Source: Streptomyces griseochromogenes (GTDB lineage Bacteria > Actinomycetota > Actinomycetes > Streptomycetales > Streptomycetaceae). From it: a stretch of DNA of 64,000 nucleotides. Where the stretch lies: assembly GCF_001542625.1 (NCBI RefSeq), contig NZ_CP016279.1, forward strand, positions 9,486,001 through 9,550,000. Reading direction: 5' to 3'. This document shows positions 43,998 through 52,230 of this stretch, one piece after another. Below the pieces are notes generated by a model. That model ran no database searches. It was not told the DNA's origin and worked only from the letters and a program-made list of their open reading frames with translations. Made by a program: the position numbers and the translations under genes. Within the stretch, counting starts at the first letter, position 1; each line of letters opens with the position of its first letter.

Positions 43998-44034
43998 GAA
44001 ACTTCCGAGATTTCACCATTATCCGGGAAGTTTC
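43998..44034 (-). promoter_or_regulatory. Inverted repeat upstream of the GH3 gene
   Basis: GAAACTTCC (43998-44006) and its exact complement GGAAGTTTC (44026-44034) are 19 nt apart, 32-68 nt before the GTG. GAAA...TTTC half sites occur in front of several Streptomyces polysaccharide hydrolase genes, as I recall. The binding protein is unknown. Confidence 0.45.
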
Positions 44035-44071
44035 TTTCCGTCAAGACAATGCACAGTAAGCCAGGACGAGG

Positions 44072-44110
44072 CCGCCACCGGCGCTTGGGAGGGGGGCGCG
44101 CCGGTGGCGG
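44072..44110 (-). terminator. Strong hairpin after the haloalkane dehalogenase-like gene
   Basis: CCGCCACCGGCGC and GCGCCGGTGGCGG form a perfect 13-bp GC stem with a 13-nt loop. It lies about 140 nt past the stop of the leftward hydrolase gene and before the GH3 promoter. There is no T-run. Confidence 0.45.
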
Positions 44111-44251
44111 TGGGCTGCCGGGGTGGTGCGGCGGAGAGGGTGCGTCGGCGGTTCGCGGCCTGCGGCGAGGGCCGACACCGCACCACGGGACTGCTCCGGC
44201 GGCTCGAGCGTTGGACGGGCGGGACCGCCGACGGGTTCCCGTGACGGCGGA

Positions 44252-45103
44252 TCAGCGCAGCCCGTGCCGGTCCGCCCAGGCGGAGACGGCCGCCGCGATC
44301 TCGGTCGGGCGGTCCTCCGTCGCGTGGTGGCCGGCCGGGCCGCAGTGGACCGTCTCCAGGGCCGCCACCCGGCCGGCGCACCAGTCGGCCGTCCGCGGAC
44401 CGATCAGCAGGGTGGGCGAGCCCTCGAAGGTCAGCAGCAGCTTGGGCACGTCCAGGCTCTCGGCCAGCCAGGTGTCGTTGGCCTCGATGCGCGCCACGAG
44501 GCCTGCGGGCTCGCCGCCCAGCGGCAACTGCCGCGCCCAGGCGAGCAGGGGACGGCGGCTCTCCCGGGTGGGGTAGGGCGCGAGGTAGGCCGCGAGGTCC
44601 GCGTCGGGTACGGGGGTGAGGACACCGCCGGTGTAGGCCTGCCGCACGAACTGGTTCTCGTCCAGCATCCGCTCGCCCTCCGCCGAGCGGATCGTCTCGG
44701 AGCGCCTGCGGGCCTGCGGGCTCAGCTCGTCCCACGCCATCGGCTTGACGACGGTCTCGAAGAAGGCGATGCCGCGCACCCGCTCCGGATGGCGCGCGGC
44801 CCAGTCGAAGGCGAGCGCGCCGCCCCAGTCGTGGCCCACCAGGACCACGCCGTCCAGGCCGAGCGCGTCGAACCAGGCATCCAGGTAGCGGGCGTGGTCC
44901 TCGAACCGGTGGGCGTGGTCCGGCTTGCCCGAACGGCCCATGCCGATCAGGTCCGGGGCGAGCAGCCGGCCGGCGCCGACGCCGGGCAGCACCTTGCGCC
45001 AGGTGTGCGAGGAGGCGGGGTTGCCGTGCAGGAAGACGAAGGGAGTGCCGCTTCCGGACTCCTCGTGATGGATGGCCGAGTCGAGTACTGGAGTCGTAGG
45101 CAT
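44252..45103 (-). CDS. Haloalkane dehalogenase-like alpha/beta hydrolase
   Basis: A 283-residue cytoplasmic hydrolase. The arrangement matches haloalkane dehalogenases: oxyanion and halide Asn in LHGNPASSHTW (Asn28), DLIGMGRSGKPD, nucleophile in GHDWGG (Asp92 followed by Trp93) and catalytic His in GHHATEDRP. The Asp nucleophile with adjacent Trp separates it from Ser esterases and from epoxide hydrolases, though activity on a halogenated substrate is inferred. The frame is open 81 nt further upstream; ATG at 45103 starts the domain. No SD is obvious. A palindrome at 45115-45129 overlaps the leader. Confidence 0.82.
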   Translation of the reverse strand: MPTTPVLDSAIHHEESGSGTPFVFLHGNPASSHTWRKVLPGVGAGRLLAPDLIGMGRSGKPDHAHRFEDHARYLDAWFDALGLDGVVLVGHDWGGALAFDWAARHPERVRGIAFFETVVKPMAWDELSPQARRRSETIRSAEGERMLDENQFVRQAYTGGVLTPVPDADLAAYLAPYPTRESRRPLLAWARQLPLGGEPAGLVARIEANDTWLAESLDVPKLLLTFEGSPTLLIGPRTADWCAGRVAALETVHCGPAGHHATEDRPTEIAAAVSAWADRHGLR

Positions 45104-45114
45104 GCGGATACTGT

Positions 45115-45129
45115 ACATAGATATTATGT
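45115..45129 (-). promoter_or_regulatory. AT-rich palindrome in front of the dehalogenase-like gene
   Basis: ACATA (45115-45119) and TATGT (45125-45129) flank GATAT, in an unusually AT-rich patch 12 nt upstream of the ATG. It resembles operators of MarR/PadR-type repressors and overlaps where the promoter should be. Confidence 0.35.
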
Positions 45130-45191
45130 CCATGGCTACTATCGGAGGACGACGGTGCCGGCCCCTTGAACCAGGGGCCGGCACCGGGGAC

Positions 45192-46625
45192 TTACGGACG
45201 CAGCGCCGGCTCGCGCTCCACGTCCCGTACGTCCAGCCGCGCGTCGTGGCGGGCCAGCGGCTTCGCCGCGGACGGGTCGGCCTGAACCGCCGGTGAGGCG
45301 ACTCCCGCCCACTCCAGGATCCGGGCCGTGGCCAGTGCCTTCTGCTCGGGCACCAGGCCCGCCACGTTCGCCCCGTGGTTCAGGCCGGGGGCCGTGAAGA
45401 CGTACGAGTCATGGGCGCCCGCGCCCAGGCGGAAGCGCTCCGAGCCCCACGGGTCGTTCTGGCCGTACACGAAGAGCATGCGGGTGGCGTGGTGGCGGAC
45501 CCAGCTGTCCACGTCCCGCATCGCACCCGGGCGAAAGCGCATCGGGATGGAGCGGGGCACGAAGTTGCGCGGGGGCTGATAGCCGTAGCGGATCAACTTC
45601 CGTTCGATACGGGGGAAGTGGATGGTGGGCGAGCCCAGCTGGGTGCCCGCCTGGTAGTAGTACGGCGTGAACTGTGCGAGGCCCTGGTCGGTGTAGGCCT
45701 GGAAGCCGGAGATGGTGTCGACCGAGTCCCAGATCGCCTGGTCCGTGGCGTGCGCCGCGTCCGCCGGGACGGAAGCGCAGTCCTTCAGCAGGCTGTACTG
45801 CCAAAAGCCCCAGACGTAGTCGAGGACGACCGCCTCGTAGGCCTTGTCCAGGCCGCCGACGGTGTCGAAGGTGTAGCCGTGCTCGGCGGCGTACCGGGCG
45901 TACGTCTTCTCCAGCGGCGCACGGCGCACCAGCGCCTCCCGCTGGACGGCGTTCAGCCGGTCGCGGCACTCCTCGGTGCCGACGCCGGCGAAGAAGCGGT
46001 CGTAGGCCGAATCCTCGTTGTTCACCACGTCGTTGGGGGCGACGTAGGCGATGACGCCGTCCATGTCGTGCGGGTAGAAGCGCTCGTAGTAGGTGGCGGT
46101 CATGCCGCCCTTGGAGCCGCCGGTGGCCAGCCAGTTGGCGGAGTAGACCGGCTTCAGCGCCTCGTAGAGGCGGTGCTGGTCGCTGGCCGCCTGCCAGATG
46201 TCCAGCTTGGACCAGTCGGCCGGGTCGGGCCGGGAGGGCGTGAAGAAGCGGTACTCCAGGGAGACCTGGTTGCCGTCCACGATCTGGGTGGGCTCGCGGC
46301 GGGACGGGGTCGTGGAGACGTTGTAGCCGCTGGTGTAGAAGACCGTCGGTCGGCTGGTGTCCCTGTGCAGCACGGTGATCCGCTGCTGGAAGGTACCCCG
46401 GTCCGGATGGCGGTGGTCGATCGGCTGGGTGTAGTTCAGGACGAAGTAGCGGTAGCCGGGATACGGCTTCTCCTCGACCAGGCTCATGCCGGGTACGGCC
46501 AGGAGCCGGTCCTTGATGTCGGTGGGCCCTGACCGCGCGGACTGTGCGGCGGTTGCCGCGCCCGCCGTGCTCAGCGCGCCTATGAACACCGCGAGCGCCA
46601 GCAGCCATCTGAGCACCTTGCGCAT
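45192..46625 (-). CDS. Secreted S37-family serine aminopeptidase
   Basis: A 477-residue exported protein of the PS-10/S37 peptidase type known from Streptomyces. A signal peptide (LRWLLALAVFIGALSTAGAATAA) precedes FVLNYTQPIDHRHPDRGTF, the nucleophile motif TGGSKGGMTATYYE with Ser in GxSxG, and later GQNDPWGSERF and GLNHG, with likely Asp and His. These enzymes remove tri- or tetrapeptides from N-termini. GTG at 46631 is in frame, but ATG at 46625 has GGGGAG at ideal distance. Confidence 0.85.
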   Translation of the reverse strand: MRKVLRWLLALAVFIGALSTAGAATAAQSARSGPTDIKDRLLAVPGMSLVEEKPYPGYRYFVLNYTQPIDHRHPDRGTFQQRITVLHRDTSRPTVFYTSGYNVSTTPSRREPTQIVDGNQVSLEYRFFTPSRPDPADWSKLDIWQAASDQHRLYEALKPVYSANWLATGGSKGGMTATYYERFYPHDMDGVIAYVAPNDVVNNEDSAYDRFFAGVGTEECRDRLNAVQREALVRRAPLEKTYARYAAEHGYTFDTVGGLDKAYEAVVLDYVWGFWQYSLLKDCASVPADAAHATDQAIWDSVDTISGFQAYTDQGLAQFTPYYYQAGTQLGSPTIHFPRIERKLIRYGYQPPRNFVPRSIPMRFRPGAMRDVDSWVRHHATRMLFVYGQNDPWGSERFRLGAGAHDSYVFTAPGLNHGANVAGLVPEQKALATARILEWAGVASPAVQADPSAAKPLARHDARLDVRDVEREPALRP

Positions 46626-46712
46626 GCGCACTCTCCCCTGTGAGACAGATGTGCGCCGGAAGCTATCCGAGCAACTGCCGTCACACCAGGGGAGCTTGGA
46701 AGATCAGCGCGA

Positions 46713-47105
46713 TCAGCACATAATCCAGCCGGAACTGACCGAGCGGCCGTCCACCGATCCCTTCAGCCATACGCAGCGGTGCCCGGCGTGGACCGTCACC
46801 GGGCCCGCCTGATATCTGTAACTGCCCGTGTCCACGACCGGCCGGGTGCCGCGCGCCTGCACGCTGACCGACATCACGCGCCTGGTCCCGGACTTCCGGG
46901 CGACGGTGACCGCGCAGACATAGCCGTCGCGCTTGTAGACGTGCACGGTGCCGGTACTGAAGGGCAGGGTCCGCACCTCACGCCCCGCGCAGGAGTCGGC
47001 ACTCGCCGCCTGGGCGCTGCCGGGCACCGCGAGAGCGAGCGCCCCGGAGGCGGCCAGCACGGCCGCACCGAGCGCCAGGCGACGGCCTATCGCACCACTG
47101 TCCAC
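46713..47105 (-). CDS. Small secreted protein of unknown function
   Basis: A 130-residue exported protein: signal peptide RRLALGAAVLAASGALALAV-PGSAQA, then about 95 residues with four cysteines, beta-rich strands (TVHVYKRDGYVCAVTVARK, VMSVSVQARG) and the end CVWLKGSVDGRSVSSGWIMC. I do not recognise a named family. GTG at 47105 follows GGGGAGG at good spacing, which decides the start over a longer open frame. It is the gene before the S37 protease, 87 nt away. Confidence 0.7.
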   Translation of the reverse strand: MDSGAIGRRLALGAAVLAASGALALAVPGSAQAASADSCAGREVRTLPFSTGTVHVYKRDGYVCAVTVARKSGTRRVMSVSVQARGTRPVVDTGSYRYQAGPVTVHAGHRCVWLKGSVDGRSVSSGWIMC

Positions 47106-47235
47106 TGTCGTCCTCCCCGAACCACCCGTCATCCCGACCGATGACCGTACTGCTGTACGGACGCACGACGTATGTCGGATGGTTGCACGATCGTCAGCGG
47201 AACGTGCTGCCGGATCCGGCCGGCGGCCGTTCCGC

Positions 47236-50200
47236 TCAGTGGGACACACCGACCGGCTCCTCCGGTTCGGACTGGCCGACGAAGGTCCGCCACAGCGCGG
47301 CATAGCGGCCGTCACGGGCCAGGAGCTGCTCGTGGGTGCCGTCCTCCGTCACCCGGCCGTGGTCCATCAGCACCACCCGGTCGGCGCGGGCGGCCGTGGT
47401 CAGCCGGTGGGCGACCACGAGCGTCGTACGACGGCCCGCGAGGCGGTCGGTGGCCTGGTTGACCTGGGCCTCCGTGGCCAGGTCGAGGGCGGCGGTGGCC
47501 TCGTCGAGGAGGAGGACGTCGGGGTCGACCAGTTCGGCGCGGGCGAGTGCGATCAGCTGGCGCTGGCCGGCCGAGAGGTTGCGGCCGCGCTCGGCGACCT
47601 CGTGGAGATAGCCGCCGTCGAGCGTCGCGATCATCTCGTGCGCGCCGACCGCCCGCGCGGCCGCCTCGACCTCGGCGTCGGTGGCGTCGGGGCGGCCGTA
47701 GGCGATGGCGTCCCGGACGGTGCCCTGGAAGAGGTACGCCTCCTGCGGGACGACCCCGAGGCGGTGGCGGTACGAGGTCAGGTCCAGGGCGCGCAGGTCC
47801 GTGCCGTCGACGGTGACCCGGCCCGAGGTGGGGTCGTAGAACCGGGCCACCAGCTTGACCAGGGTCGACTTTCCGGCGCCCGTCTCGCCGACGAAGGCCA
47901 CCGTCTGCCCGGCCGGGATCCTCAGGTCGATGCCGGTCAGGGCCTCCTCGGCCTCGTCGGCGGCACCGTACGCGAAGTGCACGTCCTCGAAGGCGATCTC
48001 CCCGCGCAGGGAGAGGACGTCGAGCGGCTCGTCGGCGGACTTCGTGGAGGTCGGCTCGCGCAGCAGTTCCTGGATCCGGCCCAGCGAGACCGTGGCCTGC
48101 TGGTAGCCGTCGAAGACCTGGGAGAGCTGCTGGACCGGGGCGAAGAACAGGTCGATGTAGAGGAGGTAGGCGACCAGCGCGCCCGTGGTGAGCGTGGCCG
48201 CCTCCACCCGGCCGGCGCCGGCGACGAGCACGGCGGCCGCGGCGATCGAGGACAGCAGCTGGACGAAGGGGAAGTAGACGGATATCAGCCACTGGCCGCG
48301 GATACGGGCGCGCCGGTAGCTGTCGCTGCGTTCGGCGAACCGCCGCCCGCCGTCCTCCTCGCGCCGGAACGCCTGCACGATCCTGAGCCCGGCCACCGAC
48401 TCCTGGAGGTCGGCGTTCACCAGGGACACTCGCTCGCGGGCGAGCTCGTACGCCTTCACGCTCGCCCGCCGGAAGAAGAAGGTGGCGACGACGAGCGGCG
48501 GCAGGGTGGCGAAGACGACGAGGGCGAGCTGGAGGTCGATCACCAGCAGGACGACCATGATGCCGAAGAACGTGACGACCGAGACGAACGCCGTGACCAG
48601 GCCGGTCTGCAGGAAGGTGGACAGGGCGTCGACGTCCGTCGTCATCCGGGTCATGATCCGGCCGGTCAGCTCGCGCTCGTAGTAGTCGAGGCCGAGCCGC
48701 TGGAGCTGGGAGAAGATCTTCAGCCGCAGCGTGTACAGCACGCGTTCGCCGGTGCGGCCGGTCATCCGGGTCTCGCCGATCTGCGCGGCCCACTGCACCA
48801 GCACGGTGAGCAGCCCCAGCAGAGAGGCGGCCCACACCGCGCCGAGGGCCATCCTCGAGACGCCCTGGTCGATGCCGTGCCGGATCAGCACCGGCAGCAG
48901 CAGACCGGCGCCCGCGTCCACGGCGACCAGCAGCAGGCTGAGGAAAAGGGGCGGGCCGAAACCGCGCAGCAGACGGCGCAGGCCGTACGACTCCTCGGGG
49001 CGGACGGCGTGGGCCTCGTCGATGTCGGGGGTGTCGGTGGCCGGGGGCAGCGCCTCGACCTGGGCGAGCAGTTCCGGGGTGGCCGGGGAGCCGGACAGCG
49101 CTGTGTCCTCGGCGTTCTTGGCCTCACGGTCGCCGGTCCACAGCCGCGGAGTGACCCCGCGCTCGGCGTCGAACTCGGCGTCCAGCTCCTCACGGACCGA
49201 CATGTCCTCCTGCGGCGGGAGGGGGAGGGCATGGCCCGGGGAGACCCCGCCCAGCTCGTCCGGGTCGGTGAGCAGCCGACGGTAGAGGGGGGAGCGGTCC
49301 TGCAGCTCCTCGTGGGTGCCGAGGTCGGCGAGCCGGCCGCCGTCGAGGACGGCGATGCGGTCGGCGAGGCCCAGGGTGGAGCGGCGGTGCGCGATGAGGA
49401 GGGTCGTACGGCCCTCCATGACCTGCTTCAGGGCCTCGTGGATCTCGTGCTCCACGCGGGCGTCCACGGCCGAGGTCGCGTCGTCCAGGACCAGCAGGCG
49501 CGGGTCGGTGAGCAGGGCTCGGGCGAGCGCGATGCGCTGACGCTGGCCGCCGGAGAGGGTCAGGCCGTGTTCGCCGACCTTGGTGTCGTAGCCCTCGGGC
49601 AGTTCGACGATGAAACGATCCGCCTGAGCGGCGCGGGCGGCGGCCTCGATCTCCTCCCGGGTGGCGTCCGGGCGCCCGTAGGCGAGGTTGGCGAGGACGG
49701 TGTCCGAGAAGAGGAACGAGTCCTCGGGGACAAGGCCGATCGCGGCCCGCAGAGACTCCAGGGTCAGCTCGCGCACGTCGTGACCGCCGATGAGGACGGC
49801 TCCGCGGGTGACGTCGTAGAAGCGCGGCAGGAGCAGGGAGAGGGTGGACTTGCCGGAGCCGGAGGAGCCGACGACGGCCAGGGTCTCGCCCGGCCTGATC
49901 TCGAAGCTGAGTCCCTGGAGGACCGGGCTGGTCCTGCCGGGGGCGCTCTCGTACCCGAAGGACACGTCGTCGAACTCGACGGTCGCGGGCGCGTCGGCCG
50001 GCAGGGTCTTGGTGCCGTCCTTCATCGTCGGCTCGGTGTCGATCAGCTCCAGGACGCGCTCGGTGCCGGCACGGGCCTGCTGGCCGACCGTGAGCACCAT
50101 GGCGAGCATGCGGACCGGGCCGACCAGCTGGGCGAGGTAGGTGGAGAAGGCGACGAAGGTGCCGAGGGTGATGTGCCCGCGCACGGCCAGCCAGCCGCCG

Positions 50201-50985
50201 AGCGCCAGCATGGCGACCTGACCGAGCGCGGGGACGGCCTGGAGGGCCGGGGTGAACCTGCTGTTCAGCCGTATCGTGCGCAGGCGTCCCGCGAAGAGCC
50301 GGCGGCCGACCTCCCGGAGCTTCCCGGTCTCCTGCTCCTCCTGCCCGAAGCCCTTCACCACGCGTACGCCGCTCACCGCGCCGTCGACCACACCCGCGAC
50401 GGCGGCGGCCTGGGCCTGCGCGTACCAGGTGGCGGGGTGCAGCTTGCTGCGGCTGCGCCGGGCTATCCAGCCGAGGGCCGGGGCGACGGCCAGGGCGACC
50501 AGGGTCAGCGGCGGCGACAGCCACGCCATGATCCCCAGGGACATCAGGAAGAGCAGGACGTTCCCGATGGTCATCGGGAGCATGAAGAGCAGGCCCTGGA
50601 TGAGCTGGAGGTCACTGGTCGCGCGGCCCACCACCTGGCCGGTCGACAGCTCGTCCTGGCGGCGGCCGTCGAGGCGGGTGATCGTCCCGTACATCTCGGT
50701 CCGCAGGTCGTACTGGACGTCCAGGGCGAGACGGCCGCCGTAGTAGCGGCGTATGTAGGTGAGGCCGTAGACGAGGAGGGCCGCGCCGACGAGGGCTGCC
50801 GCCCAGGGGGTCATCGCGCGGGTGTGGTTCCCGATGACGTCGTCGATGATCACCTTGGTGATCAGCGGGACCACGGCCATGACCGCCATGCCGGCGAGGG
50901 AGGAGCCAAGGGCCAGGACCACGTCCTTCGGATACCGCCAGGCGTAGGCGGCCAGCCGTCGTGCCCATCCCCGTTGCGTTGCCAC
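47236..50985 (-). CDS. Fused two-in-one ABC exporter
   Basis: A 1249-residue protein with two complete ABC-exporter halves in one chain, each six helices plus an ATPase, similar in plan to mycobacterial Rv0194. The first ATPase has Walker A GSSGSGKST near 375, signature LSGGQ, but Walker B LLVLDDATSAVD with Asp in place of the catalytic Glu. The second has GETGAGKST near 1035, a variant signature LSAGQ and normal LLLDEATAALD. Catalysis is therefore probably asymmetric. A linker of about 90 acidic residues joins the halves. Substrates are likely drugs or lipids. It stands alone. Confidence 0.92.
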   Translation of the reverse strand: MATQRGWARRLAAYAWRYPKDVVLALGSSLAGMAVMAVVPLITKVIIDDVIGNHTRAMTPWAAALVGAALLVYGLTYIRRYYGGRLALDVQYDLRTEMYGTITRLDGRRQDELSTGQVVGRATSDLQLIQGLLFMLPMTIGNVLLFLMSLGIMAWLSPPLTLVALAVAPALGWIARRSRSKLHPATWYAQAQAAAVAGVVDGAVSGVRVVKGFGQEEQETGKLREVGRRLFAGRLRTIRLNSRFTPALQAVPALGQVAMLALGGWLAVRGHITLGTFVAFSTYLAQLVGPVRMLAMVLTVGQQARAGTERVLELIDTEPTMKDGTKTLPADAPATVEFDDVSFGYESAPGRTSPVLQGLSFEIRPGETLAVVGSSGSGKSTLSLLLPRFYDVTRGAVLIGGHDVRELTLESLRAAIGLVPEDSFLFSDTVLANLAYGRPDATREEIEAAARAAQADRFIVELPEGYDTKVGEHGLTLSGGQRQRIALARALLTDPRLLVLDDATSAVDARVEHEIHEALKQVMEGRTTLLIAHRRSTLGLADRIAVLDGGRLADLGTHEELQDRSPLYRRLLTDPDELGGVSPGHALPLPPQEDMSVREELDAEFDAERGVTPRLWTGDREAKNAEDTALSGSPATPELLAQVEALPPATDTPDIDEAHAVRPEESYGLRRLLRGFGPPLFLSLLLVAVDAGAGLLLPVLIRHGIDQGVSRMALGAVWAASLLGLLTVLVQWAAQIGETRMTGRTGERVLYTLRLKIFSQLQRLGLDYYERELTGRIMTRMTTDVDALSTFLQTGLVTAFVSVVTFFGIMVVLLVIDLQLALVVFATLPPLVVATFFFRRASVKAYELARERVSLVNADLQESVAGLRIVQAFRREEDGGRRFAERSDSYRRARIRGQWLISVYFPFVQLLSSIAAAAVLVAGAGRVEAATLTTGALVAYLLYIDLFFAPVQQLSQVFDGYQQATVSLGRIQELLREPTSTKSADEPLDVLSLRGEIAFEDVHFAYGAADEAEEALTGIDLRIPAGQTVAFVGETGAGKSTLVKLVARFYDPTSGRVTVDGTDLRALDLTSYRHRLGVVPQEAYLFQGTVRDAIAYGRPDATDAEVEAAARAVGAHEMIATLDGGYLHEVAERGRNLSAGQRQLIALARAELVDPDVLLLDEATAALDLATEAQVNQATDRLAGRRTTLVVAHRLTTAARADRVVLMDHGRVTEDGTHEQLLARDGRYAALWRTFVGQSEPEEPVGVSH

Positions 50986-51032
50986 GCCGGTGCCCTCCGT
51001 TCGGACCTGCTCTACCGGAAGGCACTAACGCT

Positions 51033-51137
51033 CTGCGGGTCCGGCCGTATTCCTGGTGCGGATCCGTGAGGGCCGGTCACGCTCAGGGGGCGGAGCCGTA
51101 TGCCGATCCGTATGCCGATACAGCCCCGCGCCCCTGG
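51033..51137 (+). repeat. Dispersed intergenic repeat, copy 3 (diverged)
   Basis: Contains CTGCGGGTCC, GCGGAGCCGTATGCCGAT and ATACAGCCCCGCGCCCCTGG in the same order as copies 1 and 2, with an inserted short duplication of CCGTATGCCGAT. It lies between the ABC exporter start and the stop of the phytase-like gene, opposite to both. Confidence 0.6.
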
Positions 51138-51148
51138 GCAGGCTGCCC

Positions 51149-52177
51149 TCAGGAGGTTCGTACGCGCAGGTAATAGAACCGGGTCGTCTGGGCCGGGTTC
51201 TGGTTGTCGTCGCTCACCAGGAGCACCCGCAGGCGACCCGCCCGGTCGTGGCCCGTGATCGTCATGCCCTCGATGTTGTCGAGCAGGGGGTTCGGCTGGG
51301 GCTGCTTGGCCGTGGCGCCGAGGGACGGGCAGGTGGCTATGTCGGTGAGCAGGGTCTTCTTGATCAGGTGGACGTCGGCCTGGCCGGTCAGGTTCTCGAT
51401 GCCGCTGGTGTCCGTGACGTGGCGGGGGTCGGCCAGGTAGAGGCGGACGGTGTTGCCGACGCCCGCGGTGAAGCCGCGTTCCAGGACGAGGAGGCGGCCG
51501 TCGGGCGTGGCCTGGACCTCGGGGACGCCCAGGCCGGCGTCGGTGCGGTAGGCGTACTGGGCGGCGAGCTCGAAGCGGCCGTGGTGACGCCTCCAGGTCT
51601 GGAAGCGGACGATGCCCGCGGAGTCCCCGGAGATCGCGTACTCCATGGAGGCGAGCAGGGTGCGGCCGCCGGGCAGCAGCGTCAGGCCCTCGAAGGTCTG
51701 GTTGCTCGTGGCACGGCCGGCCGGGGCGACCAGGAGGGAGGACGGGACCGGGAGGCGGTCGAGGATCCTGCCGTCGCGGGAGTAGCGGCGCACGGACGGC
51801 TCGGTCTCGGAGGTGATCAACCGGGTGCCGTCCCGGTCGATGACGAGCCCCTCGGAGTCGAGGTCGGCGCCCTTCTCGTCGGCGAGGTGGACGGCCGAGG
51901 CCGGCCGCAGGGTCCGCGGGTCCAGGCCGAAGAGGGAGGAGCGGTCCTCCAGGGCGGCGAGCGAGCCGTCCCGGTCCACGGCGAGCGCGGAGAAGTTGCC
52001 GACGAAGGTGCCCTGGTACGTCGTCTTGTCGAGCGCGTCGGAGAAGCGGTCGATCGAGACGGCGGGCGAACAGGCGTTGTCGCCCGTGGAGTTGGCACTG
52101 GCGGGCCCGGCGGCGGTCAGGCAAGTGGCCGCCGCCAGGCCGGCGGTGAGGGTGGCGAGTACGGTTCTCAGGCGCAT
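51149..52177 (-). CDS. Secreted esterase-like/phytase-family protein
   Basis: A 342-residue exported protein. After the signal peptide (RTVLATLTAGLAAATCLTAAGPASA) it has a beta-propeller-like sequence of repeated acidic strands: NFSALAVDRDGSLAALEDRS, DSEGLVIDRDGTRLITSE, FEGLTLLPGGRTLLASME and NIEGMTITGHD, matching the 'esterase-like activity of phytase' domain. It may bind calcium and act on phosphate esters, an inference from the family. ATG at 52177 is the natural start of the signal peptide. Confidence 0.82.
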   Translation of the reverse strand: MRLRTVLATLTAGLAAATCLTAAGPASANSTGDNACSPAVSIDRFSDALDKTTYQGTFVGNFSALAVDRDGSLAALEDRSSLFGLDPRTLRPASAVHLADEKGADLDSEGLVIDRDGTRLITSETEPSVRRYSRDGRILDRLPVPSSLLVAPAGRATSNQTFEGLTLLPGGRTLLASMEYAISGDSAGIVRFQTWRRHHGRFELAAQYAYRTDAGLGVPEVQATPDGRLLVLERGFTAGVGNTVRLYLADPRHVTDTSGIENLTGQADVHLIKKTLLTDIATCPSLGATAKQPQPNPLLDNIEGMTITGHDRAGRLRVLLVSDDNQNPAQTTRFYYLRVRTS

Positions 52178-52230
52178 GGGCGTCACCGTAGGGCGGTCCG
52201 GTGACCGGCGGGAGACCTCCTCGTGAAGCG

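Noticed and set aside
46948..51069. A 1373-codon open frame on the plus strand
   Set aside because: It is antisense to the fused ABC exporter, rich in Gly/Arg/Val/Gln without any domain, and results from high GC with few stop codons.
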